Assembly (NCBI GenBank): GCA_003612405.1
Contig: RAYR01000026.1
Coordinates: 1 to 64,000 of the forward strand
Source of the DNA: a bacterium 0.1xD8-71
GTDB lineage: Bacteria > Bacillota > Clostridia > Lachnospirales > Lachnospiraceae
Direction: 5' to 3'
DNA length: 64,000 nucleotides
Every line of letters starts with the position of its first letter. Position 1 is the stretch's first letter. Shown in pieces: positions 8,181-17,844 of the stretch. The notes below the pieces were generated by a model, which worked only from the letters and a program-made list of their open reading frames with translations, ran no database searches and was not told the origin of the DNA. Made by a program: the position numbers and the translations under genes.

Positions 8181-9500
8181 CTATATTTGCGCCAGCACAA
8201 AAATATCATAAATTGCCTTGATCGCCGTCTCAAAATCTGCATTGGCTACACCAATAATGATATTCAGCTCACTGGAACCCTGATCAATCATCTTGACATT
8301 GACATTGGCGTGTGCCAGTGCGGAGAAGATTCTGCCTGCCGTACCGCGTGTAGACTTCATACCCCGTCCAACCACCGCAATCAGCGCCAGATCCGCCTCT
8401 ATATCGATGGCATCAGGATCAGCCAGTCTGTGGATACCGGACACAACCTGCTGTTCCTTGTGCATGAACTCGTCCTGATGTACAAACACTGTCATCGTAT
8501 CTATCCCGGAAGGCACATGCTCAAAAGAAATACCGTTCTCTTCAAAAGCCTGCAAGACCTTTCGCCCAAAACCGATTTCCGAGTTCATCATTTCTTTCTC
8601 TATATTGACTGCACAAAACCCTCTTTTACCGGCAATACCGGTAATCACATACTTTGATTTCTGGCAGGTACTCTCCACAATCCATGTACCGCTGTCATCA
8701 GGCGCATTGGTATTGCGGATATTGATGGGAATCCCTTCACTTCTCACCGGGAAGATGGCATCCTCATGCAGAACCGACGCCCCCATATAGGCCAACTCCC
8801 GCAATTCCCTGTATGTAATCGTCTCAATCCCCTCCGGTTTATAGATAATCCTGGGATCTGCAATCAGAAAGCCTGACACATCCGTCCAGTTCTCATAGAC
8901 ATTGGCCTTGATTGCCCTGGCCACGATGGAACCTGTGATATCGGAACCGCCTCTGGAAAACGTCTTTACTGTCCCATCCTCATACGCGCCATAGAATCCG
9001 GGAATCACTGCTGATTCCACCGTTGCAAGACGCTTCCGCATCAACTGATTGGTCAGTTCCGGATCATACTCGCCATCCTCTTTAAACCGAATGACCTCGG
9101 CTGCATCTACAAACTCAAAACCCAGATACTGCGCCATGATGATACCATTTAAATATTCACCTCTTGAAGCGGCATAATCCAATCCTGCCTTATTTCGGAA
9201 ATTCTCCTCGATAACCTGAAATTCCTCTTCCAGGGAAAGATCCAGGGCAAGTCCCGTAATAATCTCCTGATATCTGTTTTTAATGGCCTGAAGCTGCCCT
9301 GCAAAATCCTGGTCTTTCTCTGCCAGTTCATAGCAGGCGTACAGCATATCCGTCACTTTCGTATCGTCAGAGGAACGTTTCCCGGGCGCGGAAGGCACCA
9401 CAAAACGGCGCTCCCTGTCCGCACGGATGATACTCTCCACCTTTTTAAACTGCTCTGCGCTGGCAAGTGAACTTCCGCCAAATTTAACCACCTTGTTCAT
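8181..9500 (-). CDS. lysC: Aspartate kinase
   Basis: A 439-residue monofunctional aspartokinase that phosphorylates aspartate, the first step to lysine, threonine and methionine. The N-terminus MNKVVKFGGSSLAS is the family signature; the kinase domain runs to about 290 and two ACT regulatory domains follow (about 300-439). ATG 9500 is chosen from the conserved N-terminus; its GGAG lies 13 bases away, rather far. It is the last gene of glyA-hom-lysC. The gap to hom is 76 bases. Feedback inhibition through the ACT domains is expected from the family. No clear terminator is seen in the 150 bases after the stop. Confidence 0.95.
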   Translation of the reverse strand: MNKVVKFGGSSLASAEQFKKVESIIRADRERRFVVPSAPGKRSSDDTKVTDMLYACYELAEKDQDFAGQLQAIKNRYQEIITGLALDLSLEEEFQVIEENFRNKAGLDYAASRGEYLNGIIMAQYLGFEFVDAAEVIRFKEDGEYDPELTNQLMRKRLATVESAVIPGFYGAYEDGTVKTFSRGGSDITGSIVARAIKANVYENWTDVSGFLIADPRIIYKPEGIETITYRELRELAYMGASVLHEDAIFPVRSEGIPINIRNTNAPDDSGTWIVESTCQKSKYVITGIAGKRGFCAVNIEKEMMNSEIGFGRKVLQAFEENGISFEHVPSGIDTMTVFVHQDEFMHKEQQVVSGIHRLADPDAIDIEADLALIAVVGRGMKSTRGTAGRIFSALAHANVNVKMIDQGSSELNIIIGVANADFETAIKAIYDIFVLAQI

Positions 9501-9576
9501 AATAAATAACAATCTCCATTCCGAAACGCCCATACAGCCGGACGGCGTTCCATATTTAAAACTTTATTCCGGCCGG

Positions 9577-10782
9577 TTATGCCATGATACGGATTCTGTT
9601 CAGACAGCCTCCGGCCTTCTCAATCTTTTCGTTAAATTCTTTCTCTGACATCACCTGCGTCATAAAGGCAAATTCTTTTACAATGCCCACATTCACTTCT
9701 ACAAGTGAACCAAAGGCCGCCATAGCCGCCTCTCTCTGATCATCTCTGACTCTGACAAAGAATTTCCGTTCCGCACTGGATAAATCTGTCACATCCACAT
9801 TTTCCTCATCCCAGAAACACATAATGGTCTTACCCTGATGTCGTGCACAATCCACCACATCAGAGACTACCGCACTGGCCGTGGGAAGTTTGCCGGCACC
9901 TCTGCCATAATACATGGAATCTCCCAGCATGTTGCCATGCACATAGACTGCATTGAACACGCCGTTTACACTGTAGAGCGGGTGCTCCCTGGAAATCATA
10001 AAGGGAGCCACCATTGCGAAAAATCCTTTTTCCGTATCCCTGCTCATGGCAAGCAGCTTGATGGACTTGTCCATCTGTTTCGCATACTTAAAATCTGCCG
10101 CCGTAATCTTCGTAATACCCTCCGTGTAAATATCCTCATATCGCACGTTTTTTCCGGACATAAGAGAAGAAAGAATCGCAATCTTACGGCAGGCATCGTA
10201 TCCTTCCACATCCGCCTCCGGATTCCTCTCTGCATATCCCTTCTCCTGGGCTTCCTTCAGCACTTCCTCAAACCCTGCACCCTCTTTATCCATCTTTGTG
10301 AGGATATAGTTTGTCGTACCATTTAAAATACCGGTGATACCATCAATCTTCTCCGCTGTCAGCGAATAATTCAGCGGACGAATAATGGGAATACCGCCGC
10401 CCACACTGGCCTCAAACAGATAATTGCAATGATTCTCCTTGGCGATTCTGATCAGTTCCGGTCCATGAGCGGCTACCAGTTCCTTGTTGGAAGTACATAC
10501 ACTTTTCCCCTGAAGAAGCGCCTGCTTGGTGAAATCATAAGCCGGTTTTGTCCCGCCCATGGTCTCACAGATAACTGTCACTTCCGGATCATTCAAAATA
10601 ACATTATAGTCATGCACTACCTTGTGCGCATAGGGGTCTCCCGGAAAATCCCGAAGATCCAGGATATATTTCACCGAAAGATCCTCTGCCGCTTTCTTGT
10701 TGATATCCGTCTTATTGGTCTCAATCACTTCCACCACACCGCTGCCCACGGTGCCATATCCTAATACCGCAATTTGAATCAT
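9577..10782 (-). CDS. hom: Homoserine dehydrogenase
   Basis: A 401-residue NAD(P)-dependent enzyme reducing aspartate semialdehyde to homoserine. The Rossmann motif GYGTVGSGVV is at residues 7-16, the ETMGGTKPA and SNKELVA motifs and the catalytic GGIPIIRPL and NYILTKM segments are all present, and an ACT-like C-terminal domain ends the protein. AAGGGAGA precedes ATG 10782. It sits 24 bases downstream of glyA and upstream of lysC, so one transcript probably links serine/glycine and aspartate-family synthesis. Confidence 0.95.
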   Translation of the reverse strand: MIQIAVLGYGTVGSGVVEVIETNKTDINKKAAEDLSVKYILDLRDFPGDPYAHKVVHDYNVILNDPEVTVICETMGGTKPAYDFTKQALLQGKSVCTSNKELVAAHGPELIRIAKENHCNYLFEASVGGGIPIIRPLNYSLTAEKIDGITGILNGTTNYILTKMDKEGAGFEEVLKEAQEKGYAERNPEADVEGYDACRKIAILSSLMSGKNVRYEDIYTEGITKITAADFKYAKQMDKSIKLLAMSRDTEKGFFAMVAPFMISREHPLYSVNGVFNAVYVHGNMLGDSMYYGRGAGKLPTASAVVSDVVDCARHQGKTIMCFWDEENVDVTDLSSAERKFFVRVRDDQREAAMAAFGSLVEVNVGIVKEFAFMTQVMSEKEFNEKIEKAGGCLNRIRIMA

Positions 10783-10806
10783 GCCTTTTCTCCCTTAGAT
10801 ATATCG

Positions 10807-12045
10807 TTAAATTAACGGATACTTATCCGTCAGTGTCTTGATGATCGCCTGGGCCTTGTCAATGCCCGCTTCACCTTCTTTGATCACAATGGCGATAGCC
10901 TCCGCCACCTGATCCATATCCTGTGCATTTAATCCTCTGGATGTAGCCGCAGGCGTACCCAGACGGATACCACTTGTGACAAACGGCGATTTGGGATCAT
11001 TGGGAATCGTATTCTTGTTCGCCGTAATATGTGCCTGATCCAGAAGCTTCTCCACCGCCTTACCGGTCAGATCATAATTGGTCAGATCTACCAGCATCAG
11101 ATGATTGTCTGTTCCGCCGGACACAATCTTGATATCCCTGGCTTGCAGGCTCTTGCAGAGTGCCTGGGCATTATCTGCCACATTCTTCATGTAAGTCTTG
11201 AAATCATCCGACAGGGCTTCTTTAAAGCATACCGCCTTGGCTGCAATCACATGCATCAGCGGGCCGCCCTGGATTCCCGGGAAGATTGCCTTGTTAAAAT
11301 TATACTGATCCGCCACTTCCTGACTGGACATGATCATACCGCCCCTGGGGCCGCGCAGTGTCTTGTGGGTCGTGGTCGTGGTCACATGTGCATAGGGAAT
11401 CGGACTCGGATGCAGGCCTGCCGCTACAAGACCTGCGATATGCGCGATATCCACCATCAGTACAGCGCCCACCTCATCTGCTATTTCCCTGAATTTCTTA
11501 AAATCTATGGTTCTCGCGTAAGCGGAAGCTCCCGCCACGATCATCTTGGGTTTACACTCCAGTGCAATCTTACGCACATTATCATAATCAAGGAATCCTT
11601 CATCATTGACACCGTAAGGAACACAGTTGAAATACTTGCCGGACATATTGACCGGTGAACCGTGGGATAAATGCCCGCCGTGATCCAGGTTCATCCCCAT
11701 AAAGGTGTCCCCGGGTTCCATCACTGCAAAGAACACTGCCATATTGGCCTGTGCTCCGGAATGAGGCTGCACATTGACATATTCACAACCAAACAGCTCT
11801 TTGGCACGCTCCTTTGCCAGCTCCTCCACCACATCAACGCACTCACAGCCGCCATAATATCTCTTGCCCGGATACCCTTCCGCATACTTGTTGGTAAGAG
11901 GACTGCCCATAGCCGCCATAACTGCCTTGCTCACCCAGTTTTCAGATGCGATAAGCTCTATATGGGAATTCTGACGGTTCTGCTCATCCACAATTGCCTG
12001 TGCAATCTCGGGGTCTACATTTCTCACTTCATCCAATGAATACAT
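10807..12045 (-). CDS. glyA: Serine hydroxymethyltransferase
   Basis: A 412-residue PLP enzyme that interconverts serine and glycine and charges tetrahydrofolate with one-carbon units. The family core is intact: [26 protein letters not shown] and the PLP lysine in [14 protein letters not shown]. The start is placed at ATG 12045 (MYSLDEV), as the extra 31 residues of the longer frame have no match and overlap the promoter. First gene of the glyA-hom-lysC run. Confidence 0.96.
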   Translation of the reverse strand: MYSLDEVRNVDPEIAQAIVDEQNRQNSHIELIASENWVSKAVMAAMGSPLTNKYAEGYPGKRYYGGCECVDVVEELAKERAKELFGCEYVNVQPHSGAQANMAVFFAVMEPGDTFMGMNLDHGGHLSHGSPVNMSGKYFNCVPYGVNDEGFLDYDNVRKIALECKPKMIVAGASAYARTIDFKKFREIADEVGAVLMVDIAHIAGLVAAGLHPSPIPYAHVTTTTTHKTLRGPRGGMIMSSQEVADQYNFNKAIFPGIQGGPLMHVIAAKAVCFKEALSDDFKTYMKNVADNAQALCKSLQARDIKIVSGGTDNHLMLVDLTNYDLTGKAVEKLLDQAHITANKNTIPNDPKSPFVTSGIRLGTPAATSRGLNAQDMDQVAEAIAIVIKEGEAGIDKAQAIIKTLTDKYPLI

Positions 12046-12091
12046 TCCTTGTTCCTGCCTTTCTATTGCTATAATTGCCCAACTGTCTGTT

Positions 12092-12121
12092 AGTATATCA
12101 TAAAGGGTTAATTTTACGCAA
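12092..12121 (-). promoter_or_regulatory. glyA operon promoter
   Basis: TTGCGT (12116-12121), 18-base spacer, TATACT (12092-12097) on the minus strand, giving a leader of about 40 bases before the glyA start. Confidence 0.55.
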
Positions 12122-12188
12122 TACAAATCCTTTGTCATAATGGATAGATTTTCATGAAAAATTAAGAAATCTTTATGGAAATCTTATT

Positions 12189-12216
12189 TTGACTTTTGGC
12201 CCTAATCTGCTATCAT
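12189..12216 (+). promoter_or_regulatory. Promoter of the PAP2-like gene
   Basis: TTGACT (12189-12194), 16 bases, TATCAT (12211-12216). It diverges from the glyA promoter. Confidence 0.4.
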
Positions 12217-12327
12217 ATATCTCATAAAAAAAGAAACCTGTATAAGTAGGTGCAGCAAAGAACATAAAAAAGTACAACAGGACATATACTATGCAGCAGA
12301 CACTAAACTAAGATAAGGATGTGTATT

Positions 12328-13035
12328 ATGGGAAAAGCAATCACAAAAAGAGCCAGGCTCATCAAATTCTGCCAGACATACAGGCATGCGCTCCCTTTGA
12401 TCATTTATGGGATCATCTATCTTTCATGGTTTGGACATCTGGAAAAAACTGTTACAAGTCATTATAAGATCATCCATGTAGCGTTGGATGACTACATTCC
12501 CTTTTGCGAAGTATTCGTTGTCCCTTATCTGTTGTGGTTTGCTTATGTGACCGTGGTTGTTTTATACTGCTTCTTCAAAGACAAAGATGATTACTTCAGA
12601 ACCTGTACCTTTTTGTTCACAGGCATGACCATTTTCCTGCTGGTATCCACATTATGGCCCAACGGTCATCACTTAAGACCCTATATCATGCCACGCGACA
12701 ACATTTTTACCCAGCTGGTTGCCACATTATATAAAGCCGATACACCGACAAACCTCTGGCCCAGCATCCATGTATATAACTCCATCGGCTGTCACATTGC
12801 AGTCATGAAGAGCAAACACCTGGCACAGAAAAAGGGAATCCGCACTGCTTCTTTCCTCCTCTGTGTTTCCATAATTATGTCAACCGTTTTCATCAAACAA
12901 CATTCCCTGTTTGATGTGCTTACGGCATTTATCCTGGCGGCTGTCATGTATGGAATCGTGTATAGTTCTGATGTACTGATTCATCTCTACCATGGATTAC
13001 ATGGCAGACATAAAAGGAAGCCTGAGATTCTCTGA
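12328..13035 (+). CDS. PAP2-like membrane phosphatase family protein
   Basis: A 235-residue integral membrane protein with about six hydrophobic helices. The WPSIHV motif and the later IKQHSLFDVL motif correspond to the C2 and C3 signatures of the PAP2 (type 2 phosphatidic acid phosphatase) superfamily, with the two conserved histidines and the aspartate; the C1 motif is less clear (around LRPYIMPRDN). The subgroup resembles the inositol-phosphoryl transferase branch. It probably acts on a lipid phosphate such as phosphatidate or undecaprenyl pyrophosphate at the outer face, but the substrate cannot be told. ATG 12328 is preferred over 12319 because AAGGA lies eight bases upstream. It has its own promoter and terminator. 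Confidence 0.8.
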   Translation: MGKAITKRARLIKFCQTYRHALPLIIYGIIYLSWFGHLEKTVTSHYKIIHVALDDYIPFCEVFVVPYLLWFAYVTVVVLYCFFKDKDDYFRTCTFLFTGMTIFLLVSTLWPNGHHLRPYIMPRDNIFTQLVATLYKADTPTNLWPSIHVYNSIGCHIAVMKSKHLAQKKGIRTASFLLCVSIIMSTVFIKQHSLFDVLTAFILAAVMYGIVYSSDVLIHLYHGLHGRHKRKPEIL

Positions 13036-13096
13036 TTATGGCGGGCAAAGCAGCAAAAGTGAATTTGCGTAAGAACTTTCCTATAAAATAAAAAGA

Positions 13097-13138
13097 AAGC
13101 CAGATGACCTATAAGCAAAGGTTATCTGGCTTATATAA
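13097..13138. terminator. Bidirectional terminator
   Basis: A 13-bp stem with one wobble (13097-13109 with 13120-13132) followed by an AT-rich tail, between the convergent PAP2-like and glycosyltransferase genes. Confidence 0.7.
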
Positions 13139-13170
13139 TTAGAATATTATCAGAAAGAAGCTGGAAGACA

Positions 13171-14196
13171 TCAATTAAACTTAAAGAACCGCTGACAAAT
13201 CTTATACCCTTCCACGGATATCTTTCTGCCTCCTTTGCCCGGCAGATTCATGGAACTGCCAAGCACTCCGTAGCGCAGTCTCATATACAGACCCATGTCC
13301 TTCTGTTTGATATATTCCCAGAGTTCCACCTTCTTCTCAAGATTTTCCTCCGTACCGGAACGTATCAGCATAATAGATGAGATCACCGTGATAATCTCAA
13401 GATAGTTCAACATATAATTCTTCAGTTTACGCCTGCTGCAAATCTTTGCCTTTTTCTCCACAAAATAATCCACCATGATCTTATTGACCTTAATCTGCTG
13501 GTCTATCCTGCTGATCATAACGCTCTCATTGACAGACTGCCCTTCTCTTCCTATATAATAGCGGTAGAAATTCACATCCAGATAGTACATGTTTTTTACA
13601 AAAGGAAGCGGCTCAAACACAAAGATATTATCCACATAAAAAGTGTGTTCCGGCAGTTTGAGCCCGCACTCTCTCAAAAGCCTGGTACGAAAGATTACAG
13701 AGTGCATAAGGATATACTGGCCTTTATGAAAATGTTTCACTTCACCCCAGCCGAAAATCTTATCCTGTGGAAGTGCATGTCTGTATTTCATAACTTTATG
13801 CTTCTTCTCTCCCTCTTTCTCATAGACAAAATTACTGATGAGCATATCCAGGGTAGAACCGTCTGCGATAATCTCCCGCAGGGTGTCCAGAATCTTAAGA
13901 TAGGCGCTGTCTTTCACCCAGTCATCACTGTCCACCACTTTAAAGTACAGACCTGTGGCATGGGCCAGTCCTTCATTCACCGCCGAACCATGACCGCCGT
14001 TAACCTTGTGTATCGCTTTCACAATGGATGGATAGAGTGCTTGATATCCATCTGCTATCTCAGCCGTTCCATCGCTGGAGCCGTCATCTATGATCAGTAT
14101 TTCCACATCCTCGCCGCCCACAAGAAGCGACTCAATACACTTTCTCATATATCCTTCCGAATTATAACAGGGAATCGCCACAGATAATAATTTCAT
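13171..14196 (-). CDS. Family 2 glycosyltransferase
   Basis: A GT-A fold family 2 enzyme of 341 residues. SVAIPCYNSEGYMRKCIES opens the nucleotide-sugar domain, IDDGSSDGT and VDSDDW give the metal and donor-binding aspartates. The C-terminal 120 residues are basic and less conserved. Such enzymes build surface polysaccharides or glycolipids from UDP- or GDP-sugars; the acceptor is unknown. ATG 14196 matches the family start, but its ribosome binding site is weak; ATG 14226 would add ten residues. No other polysaccharide genes are adjacent. Confidence 0.87.
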   Translation of the reverse strand: MKLLSVAIPCYNSEGYMRKCIESLLVGGEDVEILIIDDGSSDGTAEIADGYQALYPSIVKAIHKVNGGHGSAVNEGLAHATGLYFKVVDSDDWVKDSAYLKILDTLREIIADGSTLDMLISNFVYEKEGEKKHKVMKYRHALPQDKIFGWGEVKHFHKGQYILMHSVIFRTRLLRECGLKLPEHTFYVDNIFVFEPLPFVKNMYYLDVNFYRYYIGREGQSVNESVMISRIDQQIKVNKIMVDYFVEKKAKICSRRKLKNYMLNYLEIITVISSIMLIRSGTEENLEKKVELWEYIKQKDMGLYMRLRYGVLGSSMNLPGKGGRKISVEGYKICQRFFKFN

Positions 14197-14329
14197 ATTT
14201 CCATAACCGTACCTTTCCTGAATCATTCCCGGTATGGTATCACAGCATCCATCCCGCAGAACGCCTTTATTACTTTGTCATTTTAACACAAAAATATACG
14301 AAAATGTTTATCTGTTTCTTAGGAATTTC

Positions 14330-16087
14330 TTATTTTTTATTCCTCTTCATCTCCACATGTTCCGCATAGAGAGCGAACGCCGACGGAATCGGATAATTCG
14401 TTCTCGTCTCTTCCGGATCGATAAAAAGAAGACCCTGCTCATCCCGTTTCCCTTCCGCATGGGAAAGTTCATCCACCCGCACCACATATCCTGTCATATG
14501 CCATTCCCTATGCGTAAAAATATGTTTGGCTGGAGCCAGCTTCTGAATTCTGATCGGCGACAATCCAAGCTCTCTTAAATATGCAATCACCTGCTTCTCA
14601 TCCTGATTCCCCTCCAGTGACGGAAACTCATACATGCCGGCAAGAAGCCCCTTATCCGGTCTTTTGCGAAGTGCAACCAGATTTGCATCCTGTATGACCA
14701 GTATTGTTTTCTCCTCAATGCGCCTCGGTTTCCTGGGTGCCTTCCTGGGAAACTCCTCCACTCTTTTCTGCGCCCTTGCCAGACATATTCCCTCCCAGGG
14801 ACACACTTCACATTTTGCTGCACCATTGGGAATACATACCATGGCGCCAAGCTCCATCAATGCCTGGTTAAAATCACCCGGACGATCTGCGGGCATAACT
14901 CCCATCAGATCCTCCTCCACAGATTTTTTCACTTTGGCATCCAGAATATCTCTCTCATCCGCCCTCAGTCTTGCAAGAATCCGCAGTACATTACCGTCCA
15001 CCGCAGGCTGTGCCTGTCCGAAGGCAATGGAGGCAATGGCTCCTGCCGTATAGCTTCCGATTCCGGGAAGTTTCACAAGTTCCTCATATTTTCCGGGTAT
15101 CTTACCGTCATACTCTGATACTATCTTCATCGCTGCTTTTTTAAGATTTCTTGCCCGGTTATAGTATCCAAGACCTTCCCACAGCTTCAAAAGGTTCTCT
15201 TCCTCTACAGCCGAGAGACTCTCCACATCGGGAAGCGCCTGTAAAAATCTGTCGTAATAGGGCTTGACTGCTTCCACCCGGGTCTGTTGTAACATAATCT
15301 CCGACAGCCATACATGATAAGGTGTCGGTTCTTCCCTCCAGGGCAGGATCCTTCTTCCCGCATCATACCAGGCAAGCAGAGGAGCTGCAATCCGGTCCAG
15401 ATTATCCACAACAACAGGCACCGGCTCATCTATTGTAAGACTGTCCTTTTCCACCATACAATCATAGGCCATCATCCGCACGCCGGCACGCCTGGCCTTC
15501 TGTAAAGCCTCGCCAAACGCCGGCTGTATATCCCAGCCAGGTTCCACATATCTGATATTCTTCATCTGCACCACAAACAAAAGGTATGCTTCATATCCCT
15601 GCCTTCTTGCCTCGATCAGCTCCTCCACATGCTTCACGGCGCGTTCAGAAGGTGCATCCGGAAAGGCTGCCACATCATGATTCTCCAGCGTAACCCCCTT
15701 GACCTCCATAAAGGCTTTTCTCCCGGAAGCACTCTCAATATAAAAGTCAAATCGGGAATGACCGAAAGCCGTTTCCGGTCTTACCAGGCTTACATCCTGA
15801 TACAATCCGCCGCCTGCAAGCCATTCTCCCACCACCTGATTGGGGGCATTGGAATCCATATTGACCAGGCGGCCGCCTTTATCCACCACCACAAGATCAT
15901 AGGCTGTGGAACGGGCCGCATTATCACTGGTCTCCAAATATACCCGGGCATTGTCCTGTAAAAGTTCCTTACATCTTCCGGTATTCTTTACATGCACCTT
16001 CACCCGCTTACCCATAAGTTCCACATAAGCAATAAACCGGTTGGGGCGTTCTATGAATCTGGCTGGTACAATTTTCCTGTATTTCAT
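14330..16087 (-). CDS. SfsA-MutY fusion: nuclease domain plus A/G-specific adenine DNA glycosylase
   Basis: A 585-residue fusion of two complete families. Residues 1-228 are SfsA, with FIERPNRF, the SRFDFYIE segment (D114) and EVKGV (E128, K130) of its PD-(D/E)XK-like nuclease core. Residues about 230-585 are MutY, which removes adenine mispaired with 8-oxoguanine: catalytic SEIMLQQTR (E263), helix-hairpin-helix LPGIGSYTAGAI (340-351), VDGNVLRI (D364), an iron-sulfur loop C418-x7-C426-x2-C429-x5-C435, and a NUDIX-like C-terminal 8-oxoG recognition domain. The frame is continuous with no stop or ribosome binding site at the junction. Its ATG follows the nucleotidase stop by one base, so translation is coupled. 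It is the last gene behind a LexA-box promoter. Both activities are family inference. Confidence 0.92.
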   Translation of the reverse strand: MKYRKIVPARFIERPNRFIAYVELMGKRVKVHVKNTGRCKELLQDNARVYLETSDNAARSTAYDLVVVDKGGRLVNMDSNAPNQVVGEWLAGGGLYQDVSLVRPETAFGHSRFDFYIESASGRKAFMEVKGVTLENHDVAAFPDAPSERAVKHVEELIEARRQGYEAYLLFVVQMKNIRYVEPGWDIQPAFGEALQKARRAGVRMMAYDCMVEKDSLTIDEPVPVVVDNLDRIAAPLLAWYDAGRRILPWREEPTPYHVWLSEIMLQQTRVEAVKPYYDRFLQALPDVESLSAVEEENLLKLWEGLGYYNRARNLKKAAMKIVSEYDGKIPGKYEELVKLPGIGSYTAGAIASIAFGQAQPAVDGNVLRILARLRADERDILDAKVKKSVEEDLMGVMPADRPGDFNQALMELGAMVCIPNGAAKCEVCPWEGICLARAQKRVEEFPRKAPRKPRRIEEKTILVIQDANLVALRKRPDKGLLAGMYEFPSLEGNQDEKQVIAYLRELGLSPIRIQKLAPAKHIFTHREWHMTGYVVRVDELSHAEGKRDEQGLLFIDPEETRTNYPIPSAFALYAEHVEMKRNKK

Positions 16088-16088
16088 A

Positions 16089-17030
16089 TTAACTGCTGTC
16101 CTTCTTCTCTATTTCCCCGGAGAGATCTCTGTTCTTATAAGGAACTCTCGCCGCAGGAACTACCTCGGAGGCCGGGCCGGTATGCGCAGACTGATCATCG
16201 AAAAAGATATGTGCCCCAAAAGCCTGCAATACATCTTTCTTGCGGATTCCTCCCAGAAAGAACACTTCATCAATACGCACATTCCATGCACGCAGAGTAC
16301 GGATGACCCGTTCGTGTGCAGGCGCACATCGTGTAGTAACAAGCGCCGTCCTGATCGGTGTCTCTTCTCCCGGAAAATCCTTCTGTAATTCCGACAATGT
16401 CTTTAAAAACTTGGCAAACGGACCTGCCTGCAAGGGATTGTCTGCATTTCGTTTCTCATTTTCCTCAAAAGCCTGAAGCCCCTGTTCCTGATAAATGCGC
16501 TCTGATTCATCAGAAAACAATACCGCATCACCATCAAAGGCAATTCTGATCTGTTTAATCCGATGTTCACAGTCATAAGTCTGGATCCCATCAGTGCAAA
16601 TAATGCCCGCCGCAATATTGGAATCTATGGCCCGCTGTACGTCATCCTCATAAGCAGACAGAAACAGATCTGTCTTAAAAGCCGTCAGATACGGCGCAAG
16701 GGAAGCCCCGCTTGCCAGAACCGCCCTGGTAATATTCAGCCCGTAATATTCAATGGCTTTAAAAACCCGCAGGGAAGTATCCGGGCTGTTTCTGGACATA
16801 ATGATAACTTCCACACGCCCTTCTCTGCCCGGCAGATTATTGAGATTAAGAAGTGCTTTCACAAGCGGGAAACCCGGACCCGGACGAAGTACATCCTCCT
16901 CATGTTCTATCTGATACCGACAGTATGCCTCTACACCGTCCTCCTCGAATATCCTGTTCTCATAAGTCAGATCAAACAATGCCCTGGACGAAACGCCTAC
17001 CACAAGTTTATTTTCAAGATCATAAGCCAT
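16089..17030 (-). CDS. Cytosolic 5'-nucleotidase family protein
   Basis: A 313-residue protein matching the 5'-nucleotidase family related to eukaryotic cytosolic NT5C1. Visible landmarks are VVGVSSRALFDL at the N-terminus, IMSRNSPDTSLRV, the FDGDAVLFSDE acidic motif and FFLGGIRK followed by IFFDDQ near the C-terminus. It should dephosphorylate nucleoside monophosphates. ATG 17030 has GCAGGAGG at good spacing; an upstream in-frame start lacks one. It lies between the DUF1653 gene (112-base gap) and the SfsA-MutY fusion (one-base gap), so a role in nucleotide pool balance during DNA repair is plausible but not shown. Confidence 0.87.
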   Translation of the reverse strand: MAYDLENKLVVGVSSRALFDLTYENRIFEEDGVEAYCRYQIEHEEDVLRPGPGFPLVKALLNLNNLPGREGRVEVIIMSRNSPDTSLRVFKAIEYYGLNITRAVLASGASLAPYLTAFKTDLFLSAYEDDVQRAIDSNIAAGIICTDGIQTYDCEHRIKQIRIAFDGDAVLFSDESERIYQEQGLQAFEENEKRNADNPLQAGPFAKFLKTLSELQKDFPGEETPIRTALVTTRCAPAHERVIRTLRAWNVRIDEVFFLGGIRKKDVLQAFGAHIFFDDQSAHTGPASEVVPAARVPYKNRDLSGEIEKKDSS

Positions 17031-17142
17031 AAGGATACCTCCTGCATACAAAGCCGCACTCTCTGCCATACTGCGAATTTACGATCCTTCCGGAATTGGC
17101 AGGTAGTCTCCTTTGACACGAAAGCACCCTGTTAACCAAGAC

Positions 17143-17718
17143 TTATCTCAATCTGTTGCCCTCATATTTCTCAAACGTGAGCAGACAGTTCCTGAGTTCC
17201 TCATATCTGTCCTCCACATTGCCTTCCTTGATCTCCAGATCCACGGCTACTGCCATGGTATTAATCATTTCATCTGTAATCCGGTTGCGCAGTGAAGTAA
17301 GAATATTCACTCTCTGCTCATAAGAATTCGCATCGAGAAATTCCAATACCAGAGGATCAATATTTATTTGTTCTTCAGACTCTTCCTCGCTCACATGCGG
17401 CTGCGGCTCCTGCTGTATCCGTGTTCCCTCTGCATCAGCCTGCTGTCTGCCTGGCTGTGCCTCATACGAATCCAAAGCTCCGTCAATATCCTGCAAAAGC
17501 TCAAATCGATATTTCTGCTTCACTTCAGGATATTTGTCATGATCAACCTCCTCCATAAACATGGAAAGCGGCCGCACGTAAATCTCAAAAGTGTCATACA
17601 TCGCCTGATAGACTACCATCTTCTCCCCTGTCTCGCTGTTTCTGGCAAGACAACGGATCTGGTATAAATTACCTTTAAAATGTCTGTACATTTCCTGTGG
17701 TTTGGGATTGTGTCTCAT
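17143..17718 (-). CDS. DUF1653 domain protein, first gene after the LexA-box promoter
   Basis: A 191-residue protein. Residues about 9-75 are a DUF1653 domain (YRHFKGNLYQI, MVVYQAMYD, VRPLSMFMEEV), a small domain of unknown function often seen alone. The rest is an acidic, Gln/Glu-rich linker (about 85-125) and a helical C-terminal domain (about 130-191) that I do not recognise. It is the first gene downstream of the SOS-type promoter and heads the run to the nucleotidase and the SfsA-MutY fusion. No catalytic motif is evident; a binding or adaptor role would be a guess. Confidence 0.8.
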   Translation of the reverse strand: MRHNPKPQEMYRHFKGNLYQIRCLARNSETGEKMVVYQAMYDTFEIYVRPLSMFMEEVDHDKYPEVKQKYRFELLQDIDGALDSYEAQPGRQQADAEGTRIQQEPQPHVSEEESEEQINIDPLVLEFLDANSYEQRVNILTSLRNRITDEMINTMAVAVDLEIKEGNVEDRYEELRNCLLTFEKYEGNRLR

Positions 17719-17780
17719 ATAGTGCTCCTATCTGATTCATTATAGACAGCATGTACTTTATGGGCAGCATGCTATCTATT

Positions 17781-17809
17781 AGTATAATCCCAAACCTTTA
17801 AAATGTCAT
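17781..17809 (-). promoter_or_regulatory. Second promoter before the DUF1653 gene
   Basis: ATGACA (17804-17809), 17 bases, TATACT (17781-17786) on the minus strand, downstream of the LexA-box promoter. It could give constitutive expression of the same operon. Confidence 0.45.
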
Positions 17810-17844
17810 TCCTTTCCCCTCGCAAAAATTACTTATTTTATATA

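Noticed and set aside
11029..11658. 209-codon plus-strand open frame
   Set aside because: Antisense shadow of glyA; composition and residues (many His, Ile, Cys) are typical of a reverse-strand artefact.
13171..14226. Capsule or exopolysaccharide cluster around the glycosyltransferase
   Set aside because: The neighbours are unrelated genes; a single glycosyltransferase does not make a cluster.
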